64,000 nt of DNA from Epinephelus fuscoguttatus (Eukaryota > Chordata > Actinopteri > Perciformes > Serranidae): positions 14,401,207 to 14,465,206 of the forward strand of contig NC_064769.1 in NCBI RefSeq assembly GCF_011397635.1, given 5' to 3'. Positions within the stretch are counted from its first letter, which is position 1. Each line of letters begins with the position of its first letter. The notes under the pieces are model-generated. The model made no database searches. It was not told the DNA's origin and saw nothing but the letters and a program-made list of their open reading frames with translations. Shown piece by piece: positions 50,128-60,576 of the stretch. Made by a program: the position numbers and the translations under genes.

Positions 50128-51213
50128 TTAAAGGTCCAGTGTGTAGGATTTAGGGGGCTATATTAGCAGAAATAGAACATAATTTAATGGTTTATTTATT
50201 GTATAATCACCTGAAAACAAAAATTGTCGTGTTTTCATTACCTTAAATGAGCCGTTTATATCTACGCAGGAAACGAGTCCTTGTCCAAGGAGTCTGCCAT
50301 GTTTCTACAGTAGCCCAGAACGGTCAAACCAAACGCTGGTTCTAGATAGGGCCATTTGTATTCTTGCGTCAGCCACTGTAGTTAGCGGCCCCTCCACAAC
50401 AAGAGTGTCAAGAAAACACTGATTTTTTTTAAATGTAAAACTGCTTTATTCTTGTTTTTACCGGTTTAAATCACCAAGTCCTTTTGTTTTAGAGATGAAA
50501 AGACCTCTGCGGATAATTCAGCTCCTGGTAAAAACTGCCTGAATGTCTAGATCTTAAGTTATCAGAGAAAAAAAAAATGAGCACACATAAGCAGGGCCTA
50601 AGCTAACAGCCTGTCACCAGCATGTCAAACAGCATAGGAGAAACAAATATTTTAATGTGAAACTACTTTTCTCAGTGTTTTTACTGGTTTAATCACCTGG
50701 TCCATTTGTTTTCCGAGAGGAAGAGACCTCTGCAGATAATTCGGCTCCCAGTAAAATCCTCCTGAATGTCTTGATCTTAAGTTATCAGAGAAAAAACGTG
50801 AGCACAGATTAGCAGGTCCTAGGCTAACAACAGACACTTACATGCCAAACATATGGATAATTCGGCTCCTGGTAAAAATGTCCTGAACGTCTGGATCAGA
50901 AAAATGGTGAACACACATTATCAGAGGAAAAAAAGGGAAGCATGTGTAGCAGGTGCTGGGCAAGTGACTGTCTGCAACGTGTCAGAGAAACAATGACTTG
51001 TAAAATGAAACTGCTTTATTTGGTGTTTTTACCAGTTTTAATCACCTGGTCCGTTTGCTTTTGAGAGGAAGAGATTTCTGCAGACAATGCAGCTCCCAGT
51101 AAAAATCTGAATGATGAACACTAAAGGAATTCCAAGCGGGAGAAGTTCCAGCTGGTTGCAATGTGTAATCCTCAACACTAGATGCCCCTAAATCTTACAC
51201 ACTGTTCCTTTAA
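50128..51213. mobile_element. Composite TTAA-flanked element (family D) with internal tandem repeats
   Basis: Left end TTAA AGGTCCAGTGTGTAGG, right end TACACACTGTTCCT TTAA (1086 bp). The core carries three to four diverged tandem units of about 190-220 bp starting near 50437, 50656, 50854 (partial) and 51000, each with a CACCTGGTCC-like and a GACCTCTGCAGATAATTC-like block. Confidence 0.75.
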
Positions 51214-52849
51214 AGACAATAAATGGGGCTTGTATGCCTATTGTTGAATGCACTTCCATCATATGTGGCATTGCAGAAAAATTGAAGGAAAATCTAGAGC
51301 ACCAAATGTAAATTTAAACATTAAAATCATGCTCTCTTCATTCTCCTCTAGGTCCACTTAGACATTTGCCTCATGGTGGTCAACTTAAGAGCACAGCAGG
51401 TTTAACCACAGGACATTTTCTCAGCATGCTGTCGTTCCAGCAGACATTTTGTTCATGTGATAATGGTCTGCTTTGTGCTTTTCAGGTATGAATAATCACC
51501 ATGAGGCAACAGGCTTCATTTAACTAAGCTGTGGTGTCACACCAGGAGGTGACAAGCCACTCTCCCTTTCCTCCTCATGTGACATGGGTAATACAAACAT
51601 CTTTAGATCCCTCCAGGAACAAGTAGCCCCGAGCGCAACACAACTGTTATTTGTTTTGTCTGATTAGGCCGCTTTTGGATCTCTAAATATTGACTCATCC
51701 AAATGATGGCCAAAGTACACACAGCAAGTGGGGGCAAGATAGAAAACGTTTAAACATGAGGTTCAGTGTGGTCGAACACTTTGATGGAAATTAAAGAACT
51801 ACATTCAGAGAGGGTAAAAAGTAATCAAATGCAGATCCAGTATATAAGAAATATATAGGTTAATTACAGTATTGTTCAAACATCAACAGCTCAGACTCAA
51901 ACCCACTGTTTACTACAGCATCCTGTAATTCACTGGCCAAATATTTGTGCTGACTCATGTGATAGGCTATTCACAGTTTCTGTGACCCATTAACATCCTA
52001 CAGGTTCCCATTGTCCACCACTAAATGGACCCATTAGCATTGACATTGTTACTTAAATCCTACATTTCCTTACAAAGAGTGTGGTTTAACTCTCTAATGA
52101 GGACTTCTTCAGACAAAGGACAGAGGCCTCTATTTTCTCTGCTCTCTAAATCCACCAGACTCCCTGTTACTTTTTGTGAGGCTTTAAATGTTACATGGAG
52201 TTAGCAGCTAATTTGTACTCTACTTAGAGTTTATGGTGTTTTTCTATACCTGCTGTCTTATCATTAAGAGCTAAAACTTTTTAGAGTTGCATACACTACA
52301 GCTACTCCGATACAAATACGTCTGTGCATTCACAGTGTGCCGGTGTGACAAGAAGCAGCAATAACACATTCCTATGATGCCTCTTTAAAATCAACTTTTA
52401 CATTAACCCCTTCAACACAGAGGAAAAATATTTTGCTTTAGCAATTCATTCTTTATTGGTGCAAAAATAAAAATGCATTTATTCATTCATTCAGACATTC
52501 ATTTTAATACACTATGGATTCACCAAATGTATTGCTCACACAGGGCAACACATTTGTATAAATGATGTAGATGTAATTTCTGTATCAGCATCAGACGCAC
52601 CATGACTAAACCTGTCTTCTGCTCCTTCATCATCAGGCCAAAACAGAGGGAATATCTATATTTTAATTACATGTATTGTCATACCATCTTTGGCTTTTAT
52701 TAGCAATTATTTAGTGTGAAAAATATGATCAAAAATAAGAACCGAATCATTTTTGCCCAGAGGAGAGCAGGCTTAGCTTTATGAGAGAGCAAGATGTAGA
52801 AACCACATTCACTGTGTGTTGTTTTTGTAAAGGTAGAGAATTTGTTTGT
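51214..52849. other. Intergenic DNA downstream of composite element
   Basis: Mostly non-repetitive. The stretch 51340-51760 (with GTCTGATTAGGCCGC and CTAAATATTGACTCATCC) has a texture like the flanking candidate enhancers, but nothing decisive was seen. Confidence 0.35.
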
Positions 52850-53330
52850 GGTAATTAGCGGAAGCAAAACATACCCAAAAGTGAAGGACCAGCCCCCCAT
52901 ATGTGTATATAAAGAAACTGTATCCTTTGCATGTGACATTACTGCAGCATAAAACCTGACGACTGTAAACAGGTGCACATCAGGCCTCGCCATTTACTGA
53001 TCATTTGCCAGAATAGTCAAAATCCCTGGATTAGCGTCATCACAATGGTCTGTTTTGTTCTGTGTTTCGTTCCTGAGCCCGTAATCACAGGCCCTCACAG
53101 AAAGTGATGCTGCACCTCCAGAAGCAAAAGGAAGACGCTGCCTGAAAGTAAATAGAAAGCGAGTGACACATAATTGTGTCATCTCCCGCCTCCTGCTGAG
53201 GCTTTCAGACTGCAGTGAAAGCTCTGGCAGCCAGCTCGACTACGTCACTTAACCTTTCTCTGACCTCATGCAAGCTGACGAGCCGGTCCAGAACAACACA
53301 AGTGATGAAGTACAGCAGCTTAAAGGCCCA
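52850..53330. promoter_or_regulatory. Second candidate conserved non-coding block
   Basis: Repeat-free with GGTAATTAGCGG near 52849, GGATTAGCGTCATCAC near 53028, CCCGTAATCACAG near 53079, CTACGTCACTTAA near 53240 and an 18-bp perfect palindrome at 53164-53181. No reading frame of note. Confidence 0.3.
53164..53181. promoter_or_regulatory. 18-bp palindrome TGACACA-TAAT-TGTGTCA
   Basis: Two inverted seven-base arms around TAAT. The arms hold TGACA, the core bound by TALE homeodomains (MEIS/TGIF), and the centre is a homeodomain ATTA core. Binding is inference. Confidence 0.35.
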
Positions 53331-55074
53331 AGACATACCTGATGTGTTTGTTCCTTGGTGCTATGTGGGTCTTTGATTACTTATTCAGCTAATTTGTATG
53401 TCATATAATATGTTTTTTGTGCAGGATGTAGTAATGACAAGGAAAATGCCTGTCTTACATGTTCCACTACACAAATATAGCACTATTAATATGCAGTATA
53501 TTAGCTAAGCATGTGTTAATTTGAATGATGCCCTTGTCGTTTGGATACTTTAAGTAACTTTCATCATTTCCACACAATTCAAGCTAAATGGATCAGCCAT
53601 TTTAAGATTAGTGACCTGTGCATTTCTTACTGTATCATTTTTATTTGTTTATTATTTATTTATTTATTTAACCTATACTTAACCAGGAAGTCACATTGAG
53701 ACTGAACATCTCTTTTACAAGAGACAACAACTACTATTCAAACATAATGGCCTCTTGAGAAAAACAAGCACATGCCTCTATCACCACATTCTTTACGATG
53801 CCCTTAAATGTATTAATGGATATAAGTGTCTAATTTTGTCAAATGTCTTCTGTTAAAAAGGCCTACTCATCAAACTTCCCAGAAACAATTTGCTTGCTTT
53901 TGTTGTGCTTTTTGGTCCGGAGCCCTCTGGAGCAGCTGAAGGCTTTGTCGGGATGGTAATCTAGTTTTGATTGGCACAAATAAAATTTGATATTTTTGTA
54001 TATTTGAAATATGTTTGTATTAGAGCTGAAATAATTTGTCAATTAGCAGAAAAATAATGGGCAAATATTTTGATGAATAATAATTGCTGACATCACGGAT
54101 CAAGCAAAATTCCAAAACATGCCTCAGTTCGAACTTGTGACATCACCTTGGGCTATAGGAAATTGTAGTGGCCATTTTCACTGTTTTCTGACGTAGCACT
54201 GACACTACTGTAAGCATTTGTGTTAGTATTTGCTTTAACTTGACCTGGCAGATCAATCGAGCATGCACCACCAACACTGCTGCTGCTATCTAGCTAACTA
54301 TCAAGGTCTAGCAGGGTGGGGCTTTCTCGTACAATTACTTACGAAGGTGCTTGGAGAAATAAAATAAGTCTAAAGAGGTCAAAACTCCAGCAGCACTTGT
54401 ATTATAAAGACCATCTTTACTGTAATGCCGAAAACACACCAGGCAGCAGTGAAGTGAATTACATTTGACTGTGGCCTGCAGGCCTGTTCATGTATTTCAG
54501 GTGGCAAGAAATTCTTTGTAACAAAGGTCAAAATGTCACTGGAGTCACAGGAATCAGTTCGCTGCAGGCTGCACTTTGCCTCTGCTAGGTGAGTCGTTGG
54601 CTTAAGACTGCCAAGGACAACGGCAGATAGCAGTGCAGCATTTGCTCTGTGAAGGCATTCTTGGAAGGGAACCCATCAGCTGTATTCGGCGTCTGACTAC
54701 CGGCAGACGGCGAATACAGCCTCTGGGGGCAGACCCCCGATTTTTTGGCATTCTGGTTTGATTTGGGCGGAGGAGGTGAACTTCCGTTTCCGACTTTCGT
54801 TTATATATATAAGTAAATATGCTGAACCATTGCGATGGATTCAGAGTTTGCAGTGACGGCAATTATGTTTTGCCTCGTTAGTTCACCGCACAGACCGTTT
54901 AACCTGGCAACAACTGCAGCTGAGCCGACATGATTGGTCAATATCATGCGGACTACAAACAGCCTACAACCGGAAACCAGGGCTCTTCCGCTCTTCTTCC
55001 GGAGGCAAGACTCAACATTCACTGAATGTAGAGTCTGTATATAGAGACTACTGTGAAGGTGACTGGCTGTACTC
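53331..55074. other. Intergenic DNA, AT-rich, with hairpin block
   Basis: Contains a TTTA-rich patch (about 53645-53670), the hairpin at 54679-54720 and TATATATATAAG near 54803. 54590-55050 looks like old repeat DNA of unknown family. Confidence 0.35.
54679..54720. other. Hairpin, 17-bp stem with one mismatch and 8-nt loop
   Basis: GCTGTATTCGGCGTCTG (54679-54695) pairs with CAGACGGCGAATACAGC (54704-54720), the only mismatch being G54689 with G54710. It is followed by GGGGGCAGACCCCC, a second small hairpin. No known RNA family was recognised. Confidence 0.5.
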
Positions 55075-55441
55075 TGCTGAAGCACCTGGGGCAGGCAGGA
55101 AGGATTGTAGCTAACCCTTCCCATGTTACCACCTCAGACACAAACTGTTTGAACTTCTCCCCTCTGGCAGGAGGCTGCGGTCCATCAGGACCAAAAACTC
55201 ACACCACAAAAACAGGTCCTTCTCTTCTGCAGCTGGCTCCACCAACAAGCCTGGGACCCTCACCTCAAAGACCCTACCCCATCAACATCACATCTGTTTA
55301 TATTTGTAACATTAACACACATATTTTTGGACTACTATCTCTGTGTATTGCATATTGTCTTATTCTTCATTAGTCCCTAGAATATATATTTTGCCATTCC
55401 TGCCTAGCTCTTTTACACTGTGATATTTTTTATATATTTTA
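55075..55441 (+). mobile_element. LINE 3' end (degraded reverse-transcriptase C-terminus plus 3' UTR)
   Basis: Reading across the region gives LFELLPSGRRLRSIRTK followed by NSHHKNRSF, the familiar C-terminal block of fish non-LTR retrotransposon polymerases (LPSGRR, then a KNSF-like motif). An AT-rich tail follows. The family (L2-like or Rex-like) is not settled. It is a relic, not a host gene. Confidence 0.6.
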
Positions 55442-55775
55442 TTTTTTCCTGGTGGCACGGTCGTATAGTGGTTAGCACTGTCACCTCACAGCAAGAGGGT
55501 TGGGGAGCCCTTCTGTGCAGAGTTTGCATGTTCTCTTTGTGTCAGCGGGGAAAATGTGCAACATCCAAAGACATGCAGGTTAGATTAATTGGTGACTCTA
55601 AATTGGGTGTGAATGTGAGCATGAATGGTTGTCTATCTCTATGTGTCAGCCCTGTGATAGTCTGGTGACCTCTCCAGGGTGTACCCCGCCTCTCGCCCAA
55701 TGTCAGCTGGGATAGGCTCCAGACCCTCGAGAGGATAAGCGGTTACGGAAAATGAATGTATGAATGTTTTTTCCT
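55442..55775 (+). mobile_element. Near full-length tRNA-headed SINE-like retroposon with 9-bp target duplication
   Basis: Flanks are TTTTTTCCT (55442-55450, 55767-55775). The head GGTGGCACGGTCGTATAGTG continues TTAGCACTG and looks tRNA-derived (A-box-like TAGTGGTTAGC). The body has GGTGACTCTAAATTGGG and GGGATAGGCTCCAG, and the tail ATGAATGTATGAATG. Part of the body between about 55500 and 55560 is shortened. It is inserted at the 3' end of a LINE relic. Confidence 0.8.
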
Positions 55776-56239
55776 GTATTTGTGTTTCATGTCAATGCAC
55801 CAACCATAAACTGGATGTGACGAGCTAAGCTAACAAGCCAGACAAACAATGATACATGCTTTAATTAACGTATAAATAAAATAATATAATGTCACTTCCT
55901 CAACTGGTGTCTTGGACAGTCAGGTATCAATACACAATTATTTGCACAGCAAGCGTTATTATTTGTCCAATGACAAAAAAAAAAAAAAAAAATCTCAGAA
56001 AGGCTCTGGCCAGCCCGCTCTAGCACCTCACAACACGGCAAGTGGCTTTCAGTGAGGCCTAGCTGACAGCCTGTCAGTCAAAATGGCAGCGCCCTTAATA
56101 ATGCAGAACTTTAAGCCTTAATAACGTTCAAATGGGATATATATATGAAAAAATTCACCCCCAGTACAGTTGTCAGGAATGATGAAATGAGTCATAAATA
56201 TCAAAAACGTTTTTTGCACCAGGCTGTTAACATGTTTAT
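55776..56239. other. Intergenic DNA, no gene recognised
   Basis: Contains an A run at about 55974-55991 and no coding signal. Confidence 0.4.
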
Positions 56240-56400
56240 TTTAGTTGTAAAGTCAGGCATTTTAACATGGGAGTCTATGGGGATTTGCTCTGTTTTGGAG
56301 CCAGCCTCAAGTGGCCAGTCGATGAACTGCAGTTTTTGGCACGTTGGCAATGGCTTCACTTGTCAGCCCTGGAGGTTGCCTCTTGGCACCAACACACCAA
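56240..56400. repeat. Dispersed repeat (family H), copy 1
   Basis: GGAGCCAGCCTCAAGTGGCC, GAACTGCAGTTTTTGGCAC and CCTGGAGGTTGCC recur at 61310-61480 in the same orientation. Confidence 0.6.
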
Positions 56401-56432
56401 AACAAATTCCTTTTGTGTAAAAATTTAAATGT

Positions 56433-56471
<39 letters not shown>
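56433..56471. repeat. (TAGA)n microsatellite
   Basis: About nine TAGA units in the intergenic region upstream of lman1. Confidence 0.9.
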
Positions 56472-56473
<2 letters not shown>

Positions 56474-56879
56474 CCAGAGGGAAATTAGGGCACCCAGTAG
56501 CTTATTACACAATGTATACAAAAAATGTATACAAAAACACAGATACACAAAGGGATAGAGAATAGTTTAAGGTGATTAAATTAAAGTGAGAGCAGTGCAG
56601 GAGTAATGAATACTTTGATATGGATAATATAAATTGCAGTTGAAGATAAATATATGTACAGATACCAGTGCAAATACAGATTGTTTTGCTGTTGTTGTTT
56701 TTGGTGGTGGTTTTTTTTTTTTTGGTAGGGGGTGCTAAAAGTAAAAAAAAAATATATATATATTTTATTTTATTTTGCAGAAATAAATAAAATATTATTT
56801 TACAGACAACGTGACTTAAGTACAGGAGGCCCCTCTTGACGACCTCAGCTGTACTCTTAAAAAAAAAAAAAAAAAACAC

Positions 56880-56996
56880 AGGAGAAGAAGAGGAAAACCA
56901 CCAAAATAACGGACCAATCAGAAAGCGCCCTGTTGGCCCTACAGGCATCCCGTCATGCTCGTGGTCTCAGCGCTACGTCAGCAGTGATACAGAAAC
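56880..56996 (+). promoter_or_regulatory. lman1: lman1 core promoter / 5' UTR with CCAAT box and ACGTCA site
   Basis: A consensus NF-Y site (GGACCAATCAG) lies at 56911-56921. At the N9 spacing of an ER-stress element it is followed by CCCTG (56928-56932) instead of CCACG, so this is an imperfect match. CTACGTCAGC at 56973-56982 reads GCTGACGTAG on the other strand, close to the ATF6/XBP1 UPRE core TGACGTGG/A. No TATA box is evident. Sites are seen; a stress role is inferred from LMAN1 being inducible by ER stress in mammals. Confidence 0.5.
56955..56987 (+). promoter_or_regulatory. Possible upstream ORF in lman1 leader
   Basis: ATG CTC GTG and seven more codons to TGA, ending nine bases before the lman1 ATG, with C/T-poor start context. 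It matters only if transcription starts upstream of 56955. Confidence 0.3.
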
Positions 56997-57216
56997 ATGG
57001 CGGTGTCCATAGCACAGCGCCCGGCTGCCAACGCTCATGTGTTGATATTAACTTTTCTCACAACGTTAATATTTCACCGCAGTGTCGCCGACATCCCCGC
57101 CGGTTCCTCGACGTCAGAGGAGCCTCCTCACCGCCGCTTCGAGTACAAATACAGCTTCAAAGGACCGCACCTGTCCCAGACCGACGGCAGTATCCCGTTT
57201 TGGATCCACACTGGAA
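56997..57216 (+). CDS. lman1: lman1 coding exon 1
   Basis: ATG context AAACATGG is strong. It encodes a signal peptide with core VLILTFLTTLIF, a short variable linker, then the conserved RRFEYKYSFKGPHLSQTDGS. Ends in phase 1 at GGAA|GTAAGT, as in human LMAN1. Confidence 0.95.
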
Positions 57217-57808
57217 GTAAGTTTGTGTCCAGCTGTCAGCATCACAGAGCTGCTGCTTAAACCTGAAACACTCACATATGAAGATGGCACGAGGACAGCT
57301 CAGTTTGCGGTTTGTAACCGACGTGTTTCCGCTCAGGATGTTGGGAAATGACAGCTGCTTGCTTCACCTATTCAAAACTGCACCAGACAGTCCACACATG
57401 TTAGCAGTGTAGCTTTATGTCAGGCTTATATTCAACCGTGTAAAGACTTGGCTTATTAAATACAGCATGTTACAGGCCGTGACTGTCTGCGAGAGTCTAT
57501 GCAGACACATGCCAGTCAAGTGTTGAACTTCCTCCTGCACGAATGGGCCTTTGGATTCTTGCATCACACAGTGACCTGCCAGTTGCTGATATGAGCATTC
57601 AGTAAGCAGCAGCATGAGATTACACTGCATTCCCTTTAAATCAGCATTGATTCAGGGGGCTGTAGCTATAGACTATTAATCTGCTGCTGGTTAATATGTT
57701 AGTCACATTTTCCCAGAGTCAAATATGACACCATAAAGTGTCTTTTGGGGATACTTTCTCTGCCATGTTTGACAGAAGACAAGAAACACCTCCATAATGA
57801 GTGGAACA

Positions 57809-57844
<36 letters not shown>

Positions 57845-60533
57845 TGGGCTGGCATAAAAAAGACCAGGGAGGTTTTGATTACATCAGGAATGCCCAAAAT
57901 GTTTGTCCAACCAACAGTACAAAACTTTATATAGCTTACTGTCACATGAGACAAAGAAAAGCCGCAAATCCTCACAATTGAGAAGCCGTAACTTTGTAAT
58001 GTTTTGGGATTTGACTTAAACAGATAATCTAATATTGAGTTAACTGTTGTTTAGTTTGTAAAATGTTCAAAAACTGAGACAAAAAAAGTTTCTAAAGCCC
58101 TACAGTACATGTCTTCATATTACTTGTTTTGTCTGTCAGAAAAGCAGCAAGTGATACAAATATATTAATAATTAATTATCAAGATCACTGCTGATTTGAT
58201 TCTTGTTTCAGCACAAGTACACACATGTTTATGTGACTCAGAGCGAACTTAGGTTGCACTGACAGATCTAAGGAAGGTATTCTCCAATATGAGAATCAGG
58301 TCCTGAGGCAGATAAAAGATTAAATAGTAGGCACACCCTGATAATGCTGGCTTGGGATAACAGTATGACATGTTAGCTGGCATTAGCTTTTTCATATTAG
58401 CTTGAGTAGAAGAAGGAAACACACAGAAAATGACTACTTCTTTGTTCAATTTTTTTCTTATAAAACACAGCATGTGTTGTTGAATTTCGAAATTATTAAT
58501 TAGTTATGGCACTCTAAATTTTTGCACATTCTCTCCTTTCTATCCCAGATGCTATCCCTAGTGCAGACCAGGTGCGCATTACGCCATCCCTCAGGAGTCA
58601 GAGAGGCAGTGTGTGGACGAAAAACAAAGTCAGCTTCGAGCACTGGGAGGCCGAGGTGACCTTCAGAGTATCAGGAAGAGGTCGAATGGGAGCAGACGGT
58701 TTGGTAAGGAAGGGTAAAACTTCTGTGTTGGTTAATGAGGCAAACCGGTTTTATTTTAGGGAGTGTACCACGCCATCCAATTGAATAATGGACTTCCAAT
58801 CACAGTTGTTACTTAATTTTTGTTTATAATTAATATACTGTAAGTCCAGAACAGTTTGTCCTGCCAGAGAGCGCACTATTACTACTCTATGCATCTATGC
58901 TACGGCTGGGTATTAAACCTCAATACTTATTGAACACCAAACAAAATGTGTCTGTAGCTTCTGTAGCTGTGTCTGCATCTTTAACTAAAGTTGATATTGG
59001 TCACATTCTGACTTACTTGTGCTTTAGTCAGATTTCCTTATCTTAGTTAGTAAACCTGTCTTACTTTAGACTAACAACATGTTTTCCTCAGGCAGAGCAA
59101 TGAATGAAAAATAGGTTGAAACATGCTAATATTCTCCAAACTCAGGAAGTATTGTTACAGACACTTAAACTTACACTTAATCCACAACCAAACATGCAAT
59201 GATATCTAACCTCATAATTGATAAACACACAGAACCTCACTACATGCTGACCATGCTGATGTGAGAAATAAAGATAACCTGTAATGAGAACTGAGAATTT
59301 ACTTACTCCTGTCCTGTCACAACAGATAAATAAAATGTTGCTTATCAGACTATGTTTGACCATTATGGAGAAACTTTAAAGTAAAGGTGCACATCCTGTT
59401 TAATGAGGTGTGACATGTCCACAAGGTTAAATGACAAGCGTTTCCATCATAGTCTGTATAATGGATGTAGCTACCTTGACATCTTCTTTTGGTTTGTGGA
59501 GTCCCGTTTTGAAGCCTTGAGTTTGGCATTTCGACAGTTGTCATCTTGGTTTTTTGGGGGGCCAGAAATGACCATATATGGACGAGAGACATCCTTTCAC
59601 TCAGAGTGGCCTGCCCTTAATTAAGTGTAACTTTAAGACTTTGTAGAATTTAAAGGGTGAGTTATATCAGAACAAACAAACAAGAATTTAGCTGTAGGGA
59701 TGCACCGAAATGAAAATTTGTAGCCGAAGCCGAATATTATTAAACACTTGGCCGAATACCGAATATCGTTGTTTAGTTGTTCATTAGTTTTTGCAGATGA
59801 ACCCCCTCCAGATTAGTGTTGTCACGGTACCAAAATTAGGACCCACGGTACGATACCAATGAAAATATCATAGTTCTGAGTAATATCACGATACCACAGC
59901 GAAAATGAGGCAGATGTGCCTTTTGTCATTTATAAAAAGATAAATCACTTTTCTATAATACATCACTGATATTTCAATGGAATAAATTACTTACTGACTT
60001 ATTCATACTTCAAAAACAGCATCAATAAGTGATTAACATAGGGGGGATCAAAATAAAATAAATAAATGAAATAAAAATCAACCAGCCACCCTCCTCCCCT
60101 GACAAGTCCCTTCATAATTAACGAACAGTCCCTAAAGTGCGGTGAGGTTTGTGGGCCATGAACGGCTTGTTTGTCCTCTGACACATCACGTACGGTCTGT
60201 GTTCGGCTGGCTCGGCTGTTCAGGTACTTCTGGGCAGTCATGACGCCAAGAAGAGGATATTATTGAGACAGGAATACATTACTGTCTGTGTCTGTGACCC
60301 CCGTTCAACCCACAATCAGTGGGATTCGCCTTTCGTTTCTGCTGCTGGTTGAAAACTGTAGGCTGCTCGCACAGCGTGCTGAATGATTTAAGCTTATTTT
60401 GCTTGCTCAAAACTATTTTAAGTCGCAAATGTGAGTGCCGTGACGGACGGATTGCCACACTGAGGTGATTCTGAAGATCGTTAAGTGCAGAGGATTGAGT
60501 GACCCAGTCACACAAGCACTCTAACCTTGTGTG

Positions 60534-60576
<43 letters not shown>

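Noticed and set aside
55053..55373. 106-residue plus-strand frame as a host gene
   Set aside because: The neighbouring frame carries the LPSGRR block of a LINE polymerase; this is a shifted reading of a retrotransposon end.
55450..55500. Functional tRNA gene
   Set aside because: An A-box-like stretch is present but no B box (GGTTCGAATCC type) or cloverleaf follows; it is the head of a SINE-like element.
56505..56948. 147-residue minus-strand frame upstream of lman1
   Set aside because: Built over poly-A/T runs and a TAGA repeat; Phe/Lys/Tyr stretches without any family pattern.
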